Source: an uncultured Desulfomonile sp.
Lineage (GTDB): Bacteria; Desulfobacterota; Desulfomonilia; Desulfomonilales; Desulfomonilaceae
Direction of reading: 5' to 3'
DNA: 29,060 bases
Assembly: GCA_937915285.1 (NCBI GenBank)
Contig: CALDNG010000485.1
Span: 1 to 29,060, forward strand
Within the stretch, counting starts at the first letter, position 1. The number at the start of each line of letters is the position of its first letter. Shown here piece by piece: positions 7,871 to 15,458 of this stretch. The translations under genes and the position numbers were made by a program. The notes under the pieces were generated by a model. The model saw only the letters and a program-made list of their open reading frames with translations, had not been told where the DNA came from and did not search any database.

Positions 7871-8614
7871 ATGAGTTTTCTTGGAAAACTTTGGACCAGG
7901 ATAAAGGGTATGTTCATAAACGCTGGCGATGACGTTGTATCGTCGAGCCCCGAAGCTATACGGGCTACTTATGCTGCGGCCATAGACGAGTCCAAGAAAC
8001 GCTACCTGGAAATGGAAAAAGCGGTAGCCTTACTTGCACGTGAGCGCGAAAAAACCGAACAGACACTCAAGGATCTTGCCCGCGAGGAGACTGAAATAAG
8101 GAGTCGCCTTGATGGGGCTCTGGCTGCTGCAGAATCAGACCCCGCAAACCCGTTGCACCGTGAAGCAGGCGCCAGATACCTGACACGTTTACAAGAGATT
8201 GATGAGAAAGAGGCGCTCCTGGCCCAGGAACTGGAATCACAGAAAAACAAGATTGAAGATTACAAGACAAGGCTCAGGTCGTTCAGCGACGAAATAGAGA
8301 AGCTCAAAAAAGAGCAGGGCGAAATGATCGCTGAATTTGTGTCCACCCAGCAGGTGATCCAGCTTGAGTCACGCCTGCGAGGTTTGGCTGAGTCTTCGGT
8401 TGATGAATCCATAGTGACGATCAGGGAAAAGGTTTCCGCAATGAGAACACAGGCTAGGATCGCTACCGAAATGAGGCAGTCCGGCAAGGAGCAGGTCGAT
8501 GATAGCTATCACAGGTTGGGAGCCAAAAAGCAGGCTGAAGACCGGTTTGACCAACTCCTGCAGGCGCGTTCAAAACAGCCGGCGGTCTCAGAGAAGACCA
8601 GAGATCTTGGTTGA
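7871..8614 (+). CDS. pspA: PspA/IM30 family membrane-associated protein
   Basis: A 247-residue, almost wholly alpha-helical protein of the PspA/Vipp1 (ESCRT-III-like) family. The first 15 residues, MSFLGKLWTRIKGMF, form the amphipathic membrane-binding helix. The rest is charged coiled coil of the PspA type (REREKTEQTLKDLA, LQEIDEKEALLAQELE), slightly longer than the roughly 222 residues of E. coli PspA. Family members polymerise on stressed inner membranes, limit proton leakage and remodel bilayers. GAGAGG lies before the ATG. No pspF, pspB or pspC is present. Instead the next gene, 46 bases downstream, is a tandem AAA+ ATPase, the likely partner. In ESCRT-III systems an AAA ATPase (Vps4) disassembles the polymer; a parallel role here is inference. 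Confidence 0.83.
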   Translation: MSFLGKLWTRIKGMFINAGDDVVSSSPEAIRATYAAAIDESKKRYLEMEKAVALLAREREKTEQTLKDLAREETEIRSRLDGALAAAESDPANPLHREAGARYLTRLQEIDEKEALLAQELESQKNKIEDYKTRLRSFSDEIEKLKKEQGEMIAEFVSTQQVIQLESRLRGLAESSVDESIVTIREKVSAMRTQARIATEMRQSGKEQVDDSYHRLGAKKQAEDRFDQLLQARSKQPAVSEKTRDLG

Positions 8615-8660
8615 GCCTTGATTCAAGCAGGAACACGCGGGAGCTATAGCTGTAAACAAT

Positions 8661-10397
8661 ATGAGCGAAAGGATTCCAAAGGCGCCAAAATTTGCCCAGA
8701 AAATAATCGATAGGTATCTGTCGTCACAGTCTACGGCCTTTGTGATTTACGGAAATACAAAAGACATATATCCACTTGAAGATGGACGATATGCTCACCT
8801 GGTAGACTTCCTGATTGACTCACTCATCAAACCCTCCAAACCGTCAGCTCCCAAGATGGTGATAATTTATGATCCAGTCGAAGGGTTTCGATTCCACGAT
8901 CCTGAGGACAGACAATTCTTGTCAGACAGGATAGGTGATGAGCGCCTCTCCAAACTGATGACTGCATCCAGGTCCGACATAGTTACTGCTCTGGACACCC
9001 TGAGGCATTTGATGAATCTGGACGCCTTGGACTTCACGCTTCAAAAAGGCCCTCTAAAGCCGATGGCCGTTATCATAAATCATGCGGAGGCGGTAGCTCC
9101 GGCCGAGGTATACTCGTCTATGTCAGATTCTGACAGGCTGAAAGTGATTACCCTCGAGAACTGGCTCTCCGAAGAGCGATTCGTTGTCTCGAACAACATA
9201 GTGTTCCTGATCAGTGAGACATTGAGTGAGGTGAACGCAAGGATAGTGGAATTACCCTACGTGTCTGCAATCAACATTGAGCGACCATCGGCCGACGAGC
9301 GGCGTTCTTTCCTAATGAATCTGGCCGGGCACGAGTCGGCCATCTGCCCGACAGACGTGGAACAGTTGACATTCAGTTCAGCAGGCCTGACCCTACTTTC
9401 CATAAGGCAGCTTGTTAATCAGGCCATCTACCGTGGATCAACGGTTAATCCGCCACAAATATTTGAGAAGGCCAGGGAAATAATAGAAAAGGAACTCGAG
9501 GGCCATGTAAGTTTCCTTGATCTTGATTACGGGTTCGAGAGAGTCCTGGGAGCCACGGCCCTGATAAAACATCTGAGAGAGCTGGGGACATTTTTAAATG
9601 GCTCTGATCCTGAACTCATGCCTGTGGGTATACTGGCGCCTGGCGCCAATGGAGTGGGAAAAACCTTCATATTCAAGGCCTTTGCAAAGGAATGCGGTTG
9701 GATTGCAGTAGAGCTGAAAAATGTACGCGGACAATATGTGGGGCAGACTGAGAGTAATTGGGAAAGGATACGATCAGCGCTTGAGGCCATGGGAAAGGTA
9801 ATGGTCTTCTATGATGAAGCTGACACTGAAATTGGGGGAAGGGGGCCTCAAAGCCACGAAGTAGACAGGCGACTTTTCGGAGCCATGCTCAAGATGATGT
9901 CGGATCCCAAGAACAGGGGGAGGATTGTGTGGATCATCATCACTGCGCGTCCTGACCGGCTTGAGCCAGATATCAAGAGATCCGGACGAGCAGGTGAGCA
10001 CATCCCCGTATTTGATGTACACGGTCAGGAGCGTCCAGGCTATGTCAGGTCGGTCTTTCTCAGAGCAGGTATTGATATCGAAGATTTAACGCCCGATTTG
10101 AGGTCCAGAATCTTCAAAATGACCGCAAAATATTATCCTGCCGATTTTGACCATTTGATCACTGAATTAAAGCGCAGGGAATTCCTTGATGGAAATATAG
10201 GTCCTGAGACAATAATTGATGAAATAAACAACTTCATGCCGTCAGACATATCCAAACAACGTGATTTCCAGGAGTTATTGGCCGCGCTGGAATGCACGTC
10301 CAGAAGATTGCTTCCCGAAAGATATGCCAACACACCCCGTGAGTTTCTGGAGCAGCAACTCGAGGAGTTCAGGGCATCGATGAGAGGCCGGGCATGA
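8661..10397 (+). CDS. Two-domain AAA+ ATPase with degenerate first domain (PspA partner candidate)
   Basis: A 578-residue cytoplasmic ATPase. The C-terminal AAA+ module is intact: Walker A GANGVGKT at about residue 327, Walker B VMVFYDEAD near 383, and a sensor/arginine region TARPDRLEPDIKRSGRAGE near 427. The N-terminal half looks like a decayed AAA domain. It has no Walker A, and VIINHAEAV (about 136-144) stands where hhhhDEAD would be. A segment NIVFLISETLSEVNARIV then resembles the sensor-1/arginine-finger stretch. An active ring with an inactive partner ring is thus likely. The ribosome site is weak (GGGAG about 16 bases before the ATG), so coupling to pspA is possible. The stop overlaps the tsaD start in ATGA. 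Its placement right after pspA suggests it remodels PspA polymers. Confidence 0.85.
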   Translation: MSERIPKAPKFAQKIIDRYLSSQSTAFVIYGNTKDIYPLEDGRYAHLVDFLIDSLIKPSKPSAPKMVIIYDPVEGFRFHDPEDRQFLSDRIGDERLSKLMTASRSDIVTALDTLRHLMNLDALDFTLQKGPLKPMAVIINHAEAVAPAEVYSSMSDSDRLKVITLENWLSEERFVVSNNIVFLISETLSEVNARIVELPYVSAINIERPSADERRSFLMNLAGHESAICPTDVEQLTFSSAGLTLLSIRQLVNQAIYRGSTVNPPQIFEKAREIIEKELEGHVSFLDLDYGFERVLGATALIKHLRELGTFLNGSDPELMPVGILAPGANGVGKTFIFKAFAKECGWIAVELKNVRGQYVGQTESNWERIRSALEAMGKVMVFYDEADTEIGGRGPQSHEVDRRLFGAMLKMMSDPKNRGRIVWIIITARPDRLEPDIKRSGRAGEHIPVFDVHGQERPGYVRSVFLRAGIDIEDLTPDLRSRIFKMTAKYYPADFDHLITELKRREFLDGNIGPETIIDEINNFMPSDISKQRDFQELLAALECTSRRLLPERYANTPREFLEQQLEEFRASMRGRA

Positions 10398-11449
10398 TCA
10401 TTCTGGGCATAGAGACATCCTGTGATGAAACATCCGCTGCCATTACGGTGGACTCCTCTCGTTTGTTATCGAATGTAGTTGTATCGCAAATAGACGTTCA
10501 TAAGCAGTACGGCGGTGTAGTGCCTGAACTGGCTTCACGCAAACACATTGAATCTGTTTCCTGGGTCATTTCGCAGGCTTTCGAGCAGTCGGGGCTGGGG
10601 CCTCAGGATATCGACTGCATCGGAGTGACCCGAGGTCCAGGACTGATAGGCTCCTTGCTCGTAGGGGTAGGGGTGGCCAAATCCATGGCGATGGCCCTCG
10701 ATAGACCCGTGTACGGTGTGAATCACTTACATGGCCACCTCTTTGCGGCTTTCCTTGAGAGAAGTGACCTGGAATTCCCGTTTGTAGGGATGGTTGTCTC
10801 GGGTGGTCACACAACAATATTCAAAGTCAACTCGGTCACCAATATAGAGGTGATGGGCAAAACCCGAGATGACGCTGCTGGAGAGGCTTTTGACAAGGTG
10901 GCCAAGCTTCTTGGTTTGGGGTATCCGGGAGGATCAATAATTGAGAAAATGGCCGCTGAATCGGATTCAGATGGCATCAGGTTGCCCAGAGCCCTCATGG
11001 AAAAGAATAATCTGGATTTTTCATTTTCCGGACTTAAGACGGCCGTATTAAAAAAATCCGAGGAGATATTCGGGGTAAAACGAAAAGACAATATTCCGGG
11101 TAGTTTTCACGCTCTGGCTTACGACAAGGATGATCCTGAGGTGGACAGGAACCTCAAGCGAATTTGCCGGGCATTTCAGGATGCGGTCCTGGATGTGCTC
11201 GTTACCAAAGGGTTGTGGGCCGCTCAAAGTATGAAGGCCCATAAACTGGTCGTTTGTGGAGGAGTGGCTGCAAACGGTGCGCTTCGCAGGAAGTTTGCGG
11301 AGCAGGGCATTAGAGTGGGAATTGAGCCCATTTTCCCGTCCGTGCCGCTTTGTGCGGACAATGCGGCCATGATTGCTGCCCGTGCCGGTTTCCTGGTCAG
11401 AGAAACTCCTCCTGATGATCTGGATTTTGGGGCCGTAAGCAGGTGGTGA
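10394..11449 (+). CDS. tsaD: tRNA N6-adenosine threonylcarbamoyltransferase TsaD
   Basis: TsaD (Gcp/YgjD/Kae1) transfers the threonylcarbamoyl group from TC-AMP to A37 of ANN-decoding tRNAs, working with TsaB and TsaE in the cytoplasm. The 351-residue length is normal. The ASKHA fold is evident from IETSCDETSAAI at the N-terminus. The metal-binding NHLHGH is at about residues 108-113. Further marks are VSGGHTT, GEAFDKVAKLLGLGYPGG, VVCGGVAANGALR and the C-terminal PLCADNAAMIA. The start overlaps the AAA+ ATPase stop by four bases, with GAGG eight bases upstream, so the two are translationally coupled. TsaB and TsaE are not in this window. hpt follows 46 bases after the stop. Confidence 0.97.
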   Translation: MIILGIETSCDETSAAITVDSSRLLSNVVVSQIDVHKQYGGVVPELASRKHIESVSWVISQAFEQSGLGPQDIDCIGVTRGPGLIGSLLVGVGVAKSMAMALDRPVYGVNHLHGHLFAAFLERSDLEFPFVGMVVSGGHTTIFKVNSVTNIEVMGKTRDDAAGEAFDKVAKLLGLGYPGGSIIEKMAAESDSDGIRLPRALMEKNNLDFSFSGLKTAVLKKSEEIFGVKRKDNIPGSFHALAYDKDDPEVDRNLKRICRAFQDAVLDVLVTKGLWAAQSMKAHKLVVCGGVAANGALRRKFAEQGIRVGIEPIFPSVPLCADNAAMIAARAGFLVRETPPDDLDFGAVSRW

Positions 11450-11495
11450 ATTTATCGGCCGGTTAGAAATCTATTCAGCATGACTGGAGCGCATA

Positions 11496-12026
11496 ATGGA
11501 ACAAGTGGAATTAACCCCTATCTTTGATGAATCATCCATAAGGGACAGAGTTACGGAATTGGGTTATCAGATATCGAATGATTATCCGGATGGTGGCGTA
11601 ATTTTTATTGGAATACTCAAAGGGGCTTTCGTCTTTCTTGCCGATCTTGTAAGGGCGTTGCGCAATCCTTGCCACATAGAGTTTGCAAGAATTTCATCCT
11701 ATGGCCCTTCAAAAACCAGTAGTGGGGAACTCAACATTCTGCTTGATGTTTCGGCTCCGATAGAAGGCAAGGACGTGATTCTGGTGGATGACATAATCGA
11801 TACCGGTCTGACGTTAAGTCATTACCGTGAACTGTTGTTGCGACGAAATCCGCGGAGTCTTAAAATAGCGGCGCTGATCAACAAGACCGGCCGACGCGAG
11901 AAAAGCGTAAGCCTCGACTACTGCGGATTCGACATTGAGAAGGGGTTTCTAGTAGGATACGGTCTGGATTGTGATGAAAAATACAGGAACCTGCCCGGTG
12001 TTTATTCCATCGACGCGTCTCACTGA
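11496..12026 (+). CDS. hpt: Hypoxanthine phosphoribosyltransferase
   Basis: A 176-residue purine salvage enzyme that makes IMP or GMP from hypoxanthine or guanine plus PRPP in the cytoplasm. The PRPP-binding loop is DVILVDDIIDTGLTL, around residues 92-106. Other family marks are GILKGAFVFLADLVRAL near residue 36 and FLVGYGLDCDEKYRNLPGVY near the C-terminus, which contacts the base. Length is typical. TGGAG lies six bases before the ATG. It is the last gene of the plus-strand run that begins with the HAD phosphatase; a nucleotide-metabolism link to that phosphatase is possible. No clear terminator hairpin is seen after it. Confidence 0.95.
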   Translation: MEQVELTPIFDESSIRDRVTELGYQISNDYPDGGVIFIGILKGAFVFLADLVRALRNPCHIEFARISSYGPSKTSSGELNILLDVSAPIEGKDVILVDDIIDTGLTLSHYRELLLRRNPRSLKIAALINKTGRREKSVSLDYCGFDIEKGFLVGYGLDCDEKYRNLPGVYSIDASH

Positions 12027-12097
12027 AATCCCCAGGAACAGTCATGGCGAGGCCAGACGTTGGTTGATCCGACGGCCTGATTTGCCGATGCTGGAGA

Positions 12098-12406
12098 CTA
12101 TCTTTTTAGGGAATCTAGCAATAGCGGTTTAAGTTGGGTCATTCCAAATATTGTGGCGCCCAGCCAGCCACCTATGCAGCCCGAAAGAAATAACTGGGCC
12201 TGGTCGATTTTCTGGTAAACGATCTTGTAATAGAGAAATCCGTCCACTAGCAGAAATGAAGCGACTGCCGCCAGCAGAAAAACCCTCTTGAAACTGTCCC
12301 GCCTGATTTTTAGGGCAAGACCCGAAATGAAAAAGATCAACATTTGTGTTCCGGCCCCGATCGCAAATCCCATGAAGCCGGATTTCAGAAACAAATTAAA
12401 GTCCAT
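12098..12406 (-). CDS. Small three-TM membrane protein, unknown function
   Basis: A 102-residue protein with three clear hydrophobic segments (about residues 10-32, 42-64 and 72-92) separated by short charged loops, and basic ends. I recognise no family. The glycine-rich third segment (GCIGGWLGATIFG) could mediate helix packing. The ribosome site is weak. It lies 66 bases downstream of the gene for a small exported protein on the same strand and may be co-transcribed with it. It is taken as real because of coding-like composition, a complete frame and placement in an otherwise empty gap. Confidence 0.6.
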   Translation of the reverse strand: MDFNLFLKSGFMGFAIGAGTQMLIFFISGLALKIRRDSFKRVFLLAAVASFLLVDGFLYYKIVYQKIDQAQLFLSGCIGGWLGATIFGMTQLKPLLLDSLKR

Positions 12407-12472
12407 GTCTGTTTACCCAGGTTAAGTTTTATCCGGATGCCCCCTATGCCCTTCAGGAATTGATAAAACCAG

Positions 12473-12784
12473 CTAGTCATATTTAGCTGGTTCGGTAGAC
12501 ATCCTGAGGTAGTTTACACCATAGATGACTCTTCCTTCATCCTTGTTTTTGTAAAGAAGTACTGCTCGATCCCCTTTAATAGGAAGACGAGGCGGTCTAA
12601 AACTGACTTTCCACTTCAGCACGAATTTCAGGGGATCTGTTTGTCCATCCGGAACCACCCAGACATAACCTTCTTCTATTTCAACGATTGCGCCCGTGAT
12701 TTTCCTTATCGGATCCGCCCAGGCCAACCCGGATAGAGTCAGGAATACCACTATTGACAATAAAGTTATGTTAAGCGACTTCAT
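12473..12784 (-). CDS. Small exported protein, unknown function
   Basis: A 103-residue protein with a Sec signal peptide: MKS, a hydrophobic core from about residue 5 to 20, and a signal peptidase I site after AWA (cleavage before DP near residue 24). The mature part of about 80 residues is rich in beta-strand-forming segments (GAIVEIEEGYVWVVP, LKFVLKWKVSF, GDRAVLLYKN). This suggests a small beta-barrel, possibly OB-like, in the periplasm. I recognise no family. No strong ribosome site is visible before the ATG. The three-TM gene follows on the same strand. Confidence 0.62.
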   Translation of the reverse strand: MKSLNITLLSIVVFLTLSGLAWADPIRKITGAIVEIEEGYVWVVPDGQTDPLKFVLKWKVSFRPPRLPIKGDRAVLLYKNKDEGRVIYGVNYLRMSTEPAKYD

Positions 12785-12967
12785 TTCAGTTTATTGCATT
12801 TTCCACAATGTCTTTTGTTTTAAGTATAAACGTGCGCGCTGACTTGTGTCAGGCGCCCATCCCCCTACCATTGATTCTTTTGACAGTGATAGAAGCTTTT
12901 GGTTCGAATTGAATCAGGAGAGGCCGGGGATAGGCGAGATGGCGCCGTACCCCCTGCCTTGAGTGGA

Positions 12968-14392
12968 CTATATTTTGAAGGTATCTATCATCGAAAGGGC
13001 CGCTTTTCTTCCTGCGCCCATGGCAAGGATGACAGTGGCGGCTCCGGTTACTATGTCACCACCGGCCCACACCCTGTCTTTAGGCGTCTTGCCTGTCTCC
13101 GGATCAGCTACAATGTTACCCCACTTGTTGGTTTCCAGGTTCTTTGTAGTCGATGGAACCAACGGGTTTGCAGCGTTACCAATGGAAACGATGACCGTAT
13201 CGCATTCCTTTTCATAAAAGGCGCCAGGTATTGGAACAGGTCTGCGTCTTCCAGATGCGTCAGGCTCCCCTAGTTGCATCTTCTGGAGCTTGATGCCTAC
13301 TGCCCATCCCTGTTCGTTCCCTATGATTTCCAGAGGGGAGCTGAGCAACTCAAACTTTACACCTTCCTCAATCGCATGATGGACTTCCTCCGACCTAGCA
13401 GGCAGTTCTTCCATGGTTCGACGGTAGACTATGGTAACTTCCTCGGCCCCGAGCCTCAGCGAGGTTCTAGCTGAATCCATAGCCACGTTTCCGCCACCGA
13501 AAACTACCACTCGTCTGCCTTTTGCCACCGGGGTGTCCGCTTGCGGGAACATGTACGCCTTCATGAGGTTTGCTCTGGTGAGAAATTCGTTCGCCGAGTA
13601 GACGCCATTGAGGTTTTCCCCGGGGATCTTCAGGAACAATGGGGCGCCCGCGCCTGAGCCAATGAAAACACCGTCGTATTTTCTCTTTTCCAGAAGATCA
13701 TCAACCGTCTCGATCCTGCCAATGACCCAGTTAGTCTTGAATTCCACGCCCATCCGTCTTAGTTCGTCAACCTCAGCCCTAACGATGGCTTTGGGAAGCC
13801 TGAATTCCGGAATGCCGTAAACCAGAACTCCTCCAAGTTCATGTAGCGCCTCAAAGACGGTGACTGCTACACCCTTCTTTATCAGGGCGCCGGCCAGCGT
13901 TAGACCTGCGGGGCCAGAACCGACTATTCCAACTTTCAGTCCAGTCGCCTTTGGCATTTCCGGCAACTTTCCGTCACCGTGGATGGCGGCATAGTCTGCG
14001 ACATATCGTTCGAGACGTCCAATGGCGCAAGGCTCATTCTTGCCCTTTGCGCCCACGACGCATCTGGCCTCACACTGGGTCTCCTGGGGACAAACCCTCC
14101 CTGCTATACGAGGGAGACTGTTCTTTTCTTTTATCTTCCATGCGGCGCCAATCATATCGCCGGCTTTGACGAGGGACACAAAGTCCGGAATATCAACTTC
14201 GACTGGACAACCTTTCATGCATGAGGGTTTCTTACAGTTCAGGCATCGGCTCGCTTCCAAAAGCGCCAGGTCATTTTCATACCCCAGAGCCACTTCGTAA
14301 AAATTGTGCGCCCTCTGTATAGGATCCTGCTCCGGCATTTTCTGCCGGGGGACTTTTGGTTTTTTTGCGGGCTTGGCTTGTTGATCGCTCAT
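12968..14392 (-). CDS. nfnB: NfnB/SudA-type NAD(P)-dependent oxidoreductase large subunit (GltD-like)
   Basis: A 474-residue flavoprotein related to the small subunit of NADPH glutamate synthase. With NfnA it forms the NADH-dependent reduced-ferredoxin:NADP+ oxidoreductase, an electron-bifurcating cytoplasmic enzyme (also called sulfide dehydrogenase alpha). N-terminal [4Fe-4S] ligands are C50, C53, C58 and C62, then C101, C107 and C111. E104 lies within the second set, and the family is reported to use a Glu ligand. The FAD fold begins at GIVGSGPAG (about 155-163), and a second Rossmann fold at VVVFGGGNVAMD binds NADP(H). A farther ATG at 14422 is rejected. The ATG at 14392 has GGGAGG six bases upstream and overlaps the nfnA stop as TAATG. 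No gltB is nearby, which favours Nfn over glutamate synthase. Confidence 0.9.
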   Translation of the reverse strand: MSDQQAKPAKKPKVPRQKMPEQDPIQRAHNFYEVALGYENDLALLEASRCLNCKKPSCMKGCPVEVDIPDFVSLVKAGDMIGAAWKIKEKNSLPRIAGRVCPQETQCEARCVVGAKGKNEPCAIGRLERYVADYAAIHGDGKLPEMPKATGLKVGIVGSGPAGLTLAGALIKKGVAVTVFEALHELGGVLVYGIPEFRLPKAIVRAEVDELRRMGVEFKTNWVIGRIETVDDLLEKRKYDGVFIGSGAGAPLFLKIPGENLNGVYSANEFLTRANLMKAYMFPQADTPVAKGRRVVVFGGGNVAMDSARTSLRLGAEEVTIVYRRTMEELPARSEEVHHAIEEGVKFELLSSPLEIIGNEQGWAVGIKLQKMQLGEPDASGRRRPVPIPGAFYEKECDTVIVSIGNAANPLVPSTTKNLETNKWGNIVADPETGKTPKDRVWAGGDIVTGAATVILAMGAGRKAALSMIDTFKI

Positions 14393-15252
14393 TACGCGCC
14401 TCCCGGAAAAGTACACTGGCACCCGCGCGGGGTGTCTCGAAAATTGTTCAGGGCTATAAGTTCCTGGCCCTTGTACATGGCCAAACGTTTCATCAACAGA
14501 TCGAAATCCACCTGTAATCCGTCAAATTCAGGTCCATCCACGCAGCCAAACATCGTCTTTCCACCTACCTCGACCCTGCAGGCCCCACACATGCCGGTGC
14601 CATCAACCATGATCGGATTCAGACTCACTACCGTGGGTAGGTTAGCCTTTCTAGTGACGTTTACAACCGCTTTCATCATCGGAACCGGGCCGATCGCTAC
14701 AACTAGGTCTATTTGCTGGCCCCTGTCTATCAAGCCCTGCAAAACCTGTGTGACAAAACCATGGAAACCATATGAGCCGTCATCAGTGGAGATGATCAAC
14801 TCATCGCTCACCTTTCTCATTTCCTCTGTCATGATCAGCAGGCCCTCGGTCCTGGCCCCCAAAATGCTGATCACGTTATTGCCTGCGTCATGCATGCCCT
14901 TGGTGATGGGATACAATGGCGCCACACCTATTCCGCCTCCAACTCCCACGACAGTCCCAAACTTCTCTATGTGAGTCGGAGCGCCTAATGGACCACAGAT
15001 GTCCTGAAACTTCTCTCCCACGCACATGGTCCCCATGTAGTAGGTAGTGGAGCCAACCTCCTGCCACACCAGAGTGATGGTTCCCTTCTCCACATTCTTG
15101 TCTGCGACCGTTAGTGGAATTCTTTCCCCATTATCAGTAGTGCGTAGTATAATGAATTGACCCGGTCTATGGGCTTCAGCTATCGCCGGAGCGGAAATGA
15201 CCGCTCTGTTAACTCCAGGGCCAATCCTCTCTTTCTCAAGGATCTCAAACAT
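14392..15252 (-). CDS. nfnA: NfnA/SudB-type ferredoxin-NADP reductase subunit
   Basis: A 286-residue partner of NfnB, with an N-terminal FAD-binding beta-barrel and an NAD-binding domain of the ferredoxin-NADP+ reductase type (GGGIGVAPLYPITKGMHDAG, then ILGARTEGLL). A C-terminal [2Fe-2S] site follows. Its likely ligands are C222, C225 and C237 plus D217 in MVDGTGMCGAC; the family is known for an aspartate in place of one cysteine. In the bifurcating complex this subunit handles NAD(H) and passes electrons to NfnB. GAGGAGG lies eight bases before the ATG. The nfnB start overlaps its stop by one base, so the subunits are translationally coupled. The 206-base upstream region holds an AT-rich inverted repeat. 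Confidence 0.9.
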   Translation of the reverse strand: MFEILEKERIGPGVNRAVISAPAIAEAHRPGQFIILRTTDNGERIPLTVADKNVEKGTITLVWQEVGSTTYYMGTMCVGEKFQDICGPLGAPTHIEKFGTVVGVGGGIGVAPLYPITKGMHDAGNNVISILGARTEGLLIMTEEMRKVSDELIISTDDGSYGFHGFVTQVLQGLIDRGQQIDLVVAIGPVPMMKAVVNVTRKANLPTVVSLNPIMVDGTGMCGACRVEVGGKTMFGCVDGPEFDGLQVDFDLLMKRLAMYKGQELIALNNFRDTPRGCQCTFPGGA

Positions 15253-15330
15253 TTAGTGAACCTCCTCGGACTTAGATCGCCACTCGTTCTGTTATTGGAC
15301 TTGGTCGGTTAGATTCAAGGACTGTTGAGG

Positions 15331-15351
15331 AAAAACATAAGTCATGTTTTT
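15331..15351. repeat. AT-rich inverted repeat upstream of nfnA
   Basis: AAAAACAT at 15331-15338 and ATGTTTTT at 15344-15351 form a perfect eight-base inverted repeat around AAGTC. It lies about 80 bases upstream of the nfnA start in the spacer between nfnA and the SGNH/TPR gene stop (15459). It could be a regulator site for nfnAB, or, read on the minus strand, a weak terminator of the SGNH/TPR gene because the right arm ends in Ts. The spacer otherwise holds nothing recognisable. Confidence 0.35.
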
Positions 15352-15458
15352 AACATAACTTTTGAATCAGTCGCAACAGCTTTGTCCGTGAAAACCAGCG
15401 AAATATTTTTACCTATTATTCTAATACAATAGCGCGTCTAGAATCAATAAAAAGTTCA

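Noticed and set aside
14393..14422. A ten-residue longer NfnB start at 14422
   Set aside because: The inner ATG at 14392 has GGGAGG at six bases and overlaps the nfnA stop as TAATG; the longer start would lie inside nfnA with no ribosome site.
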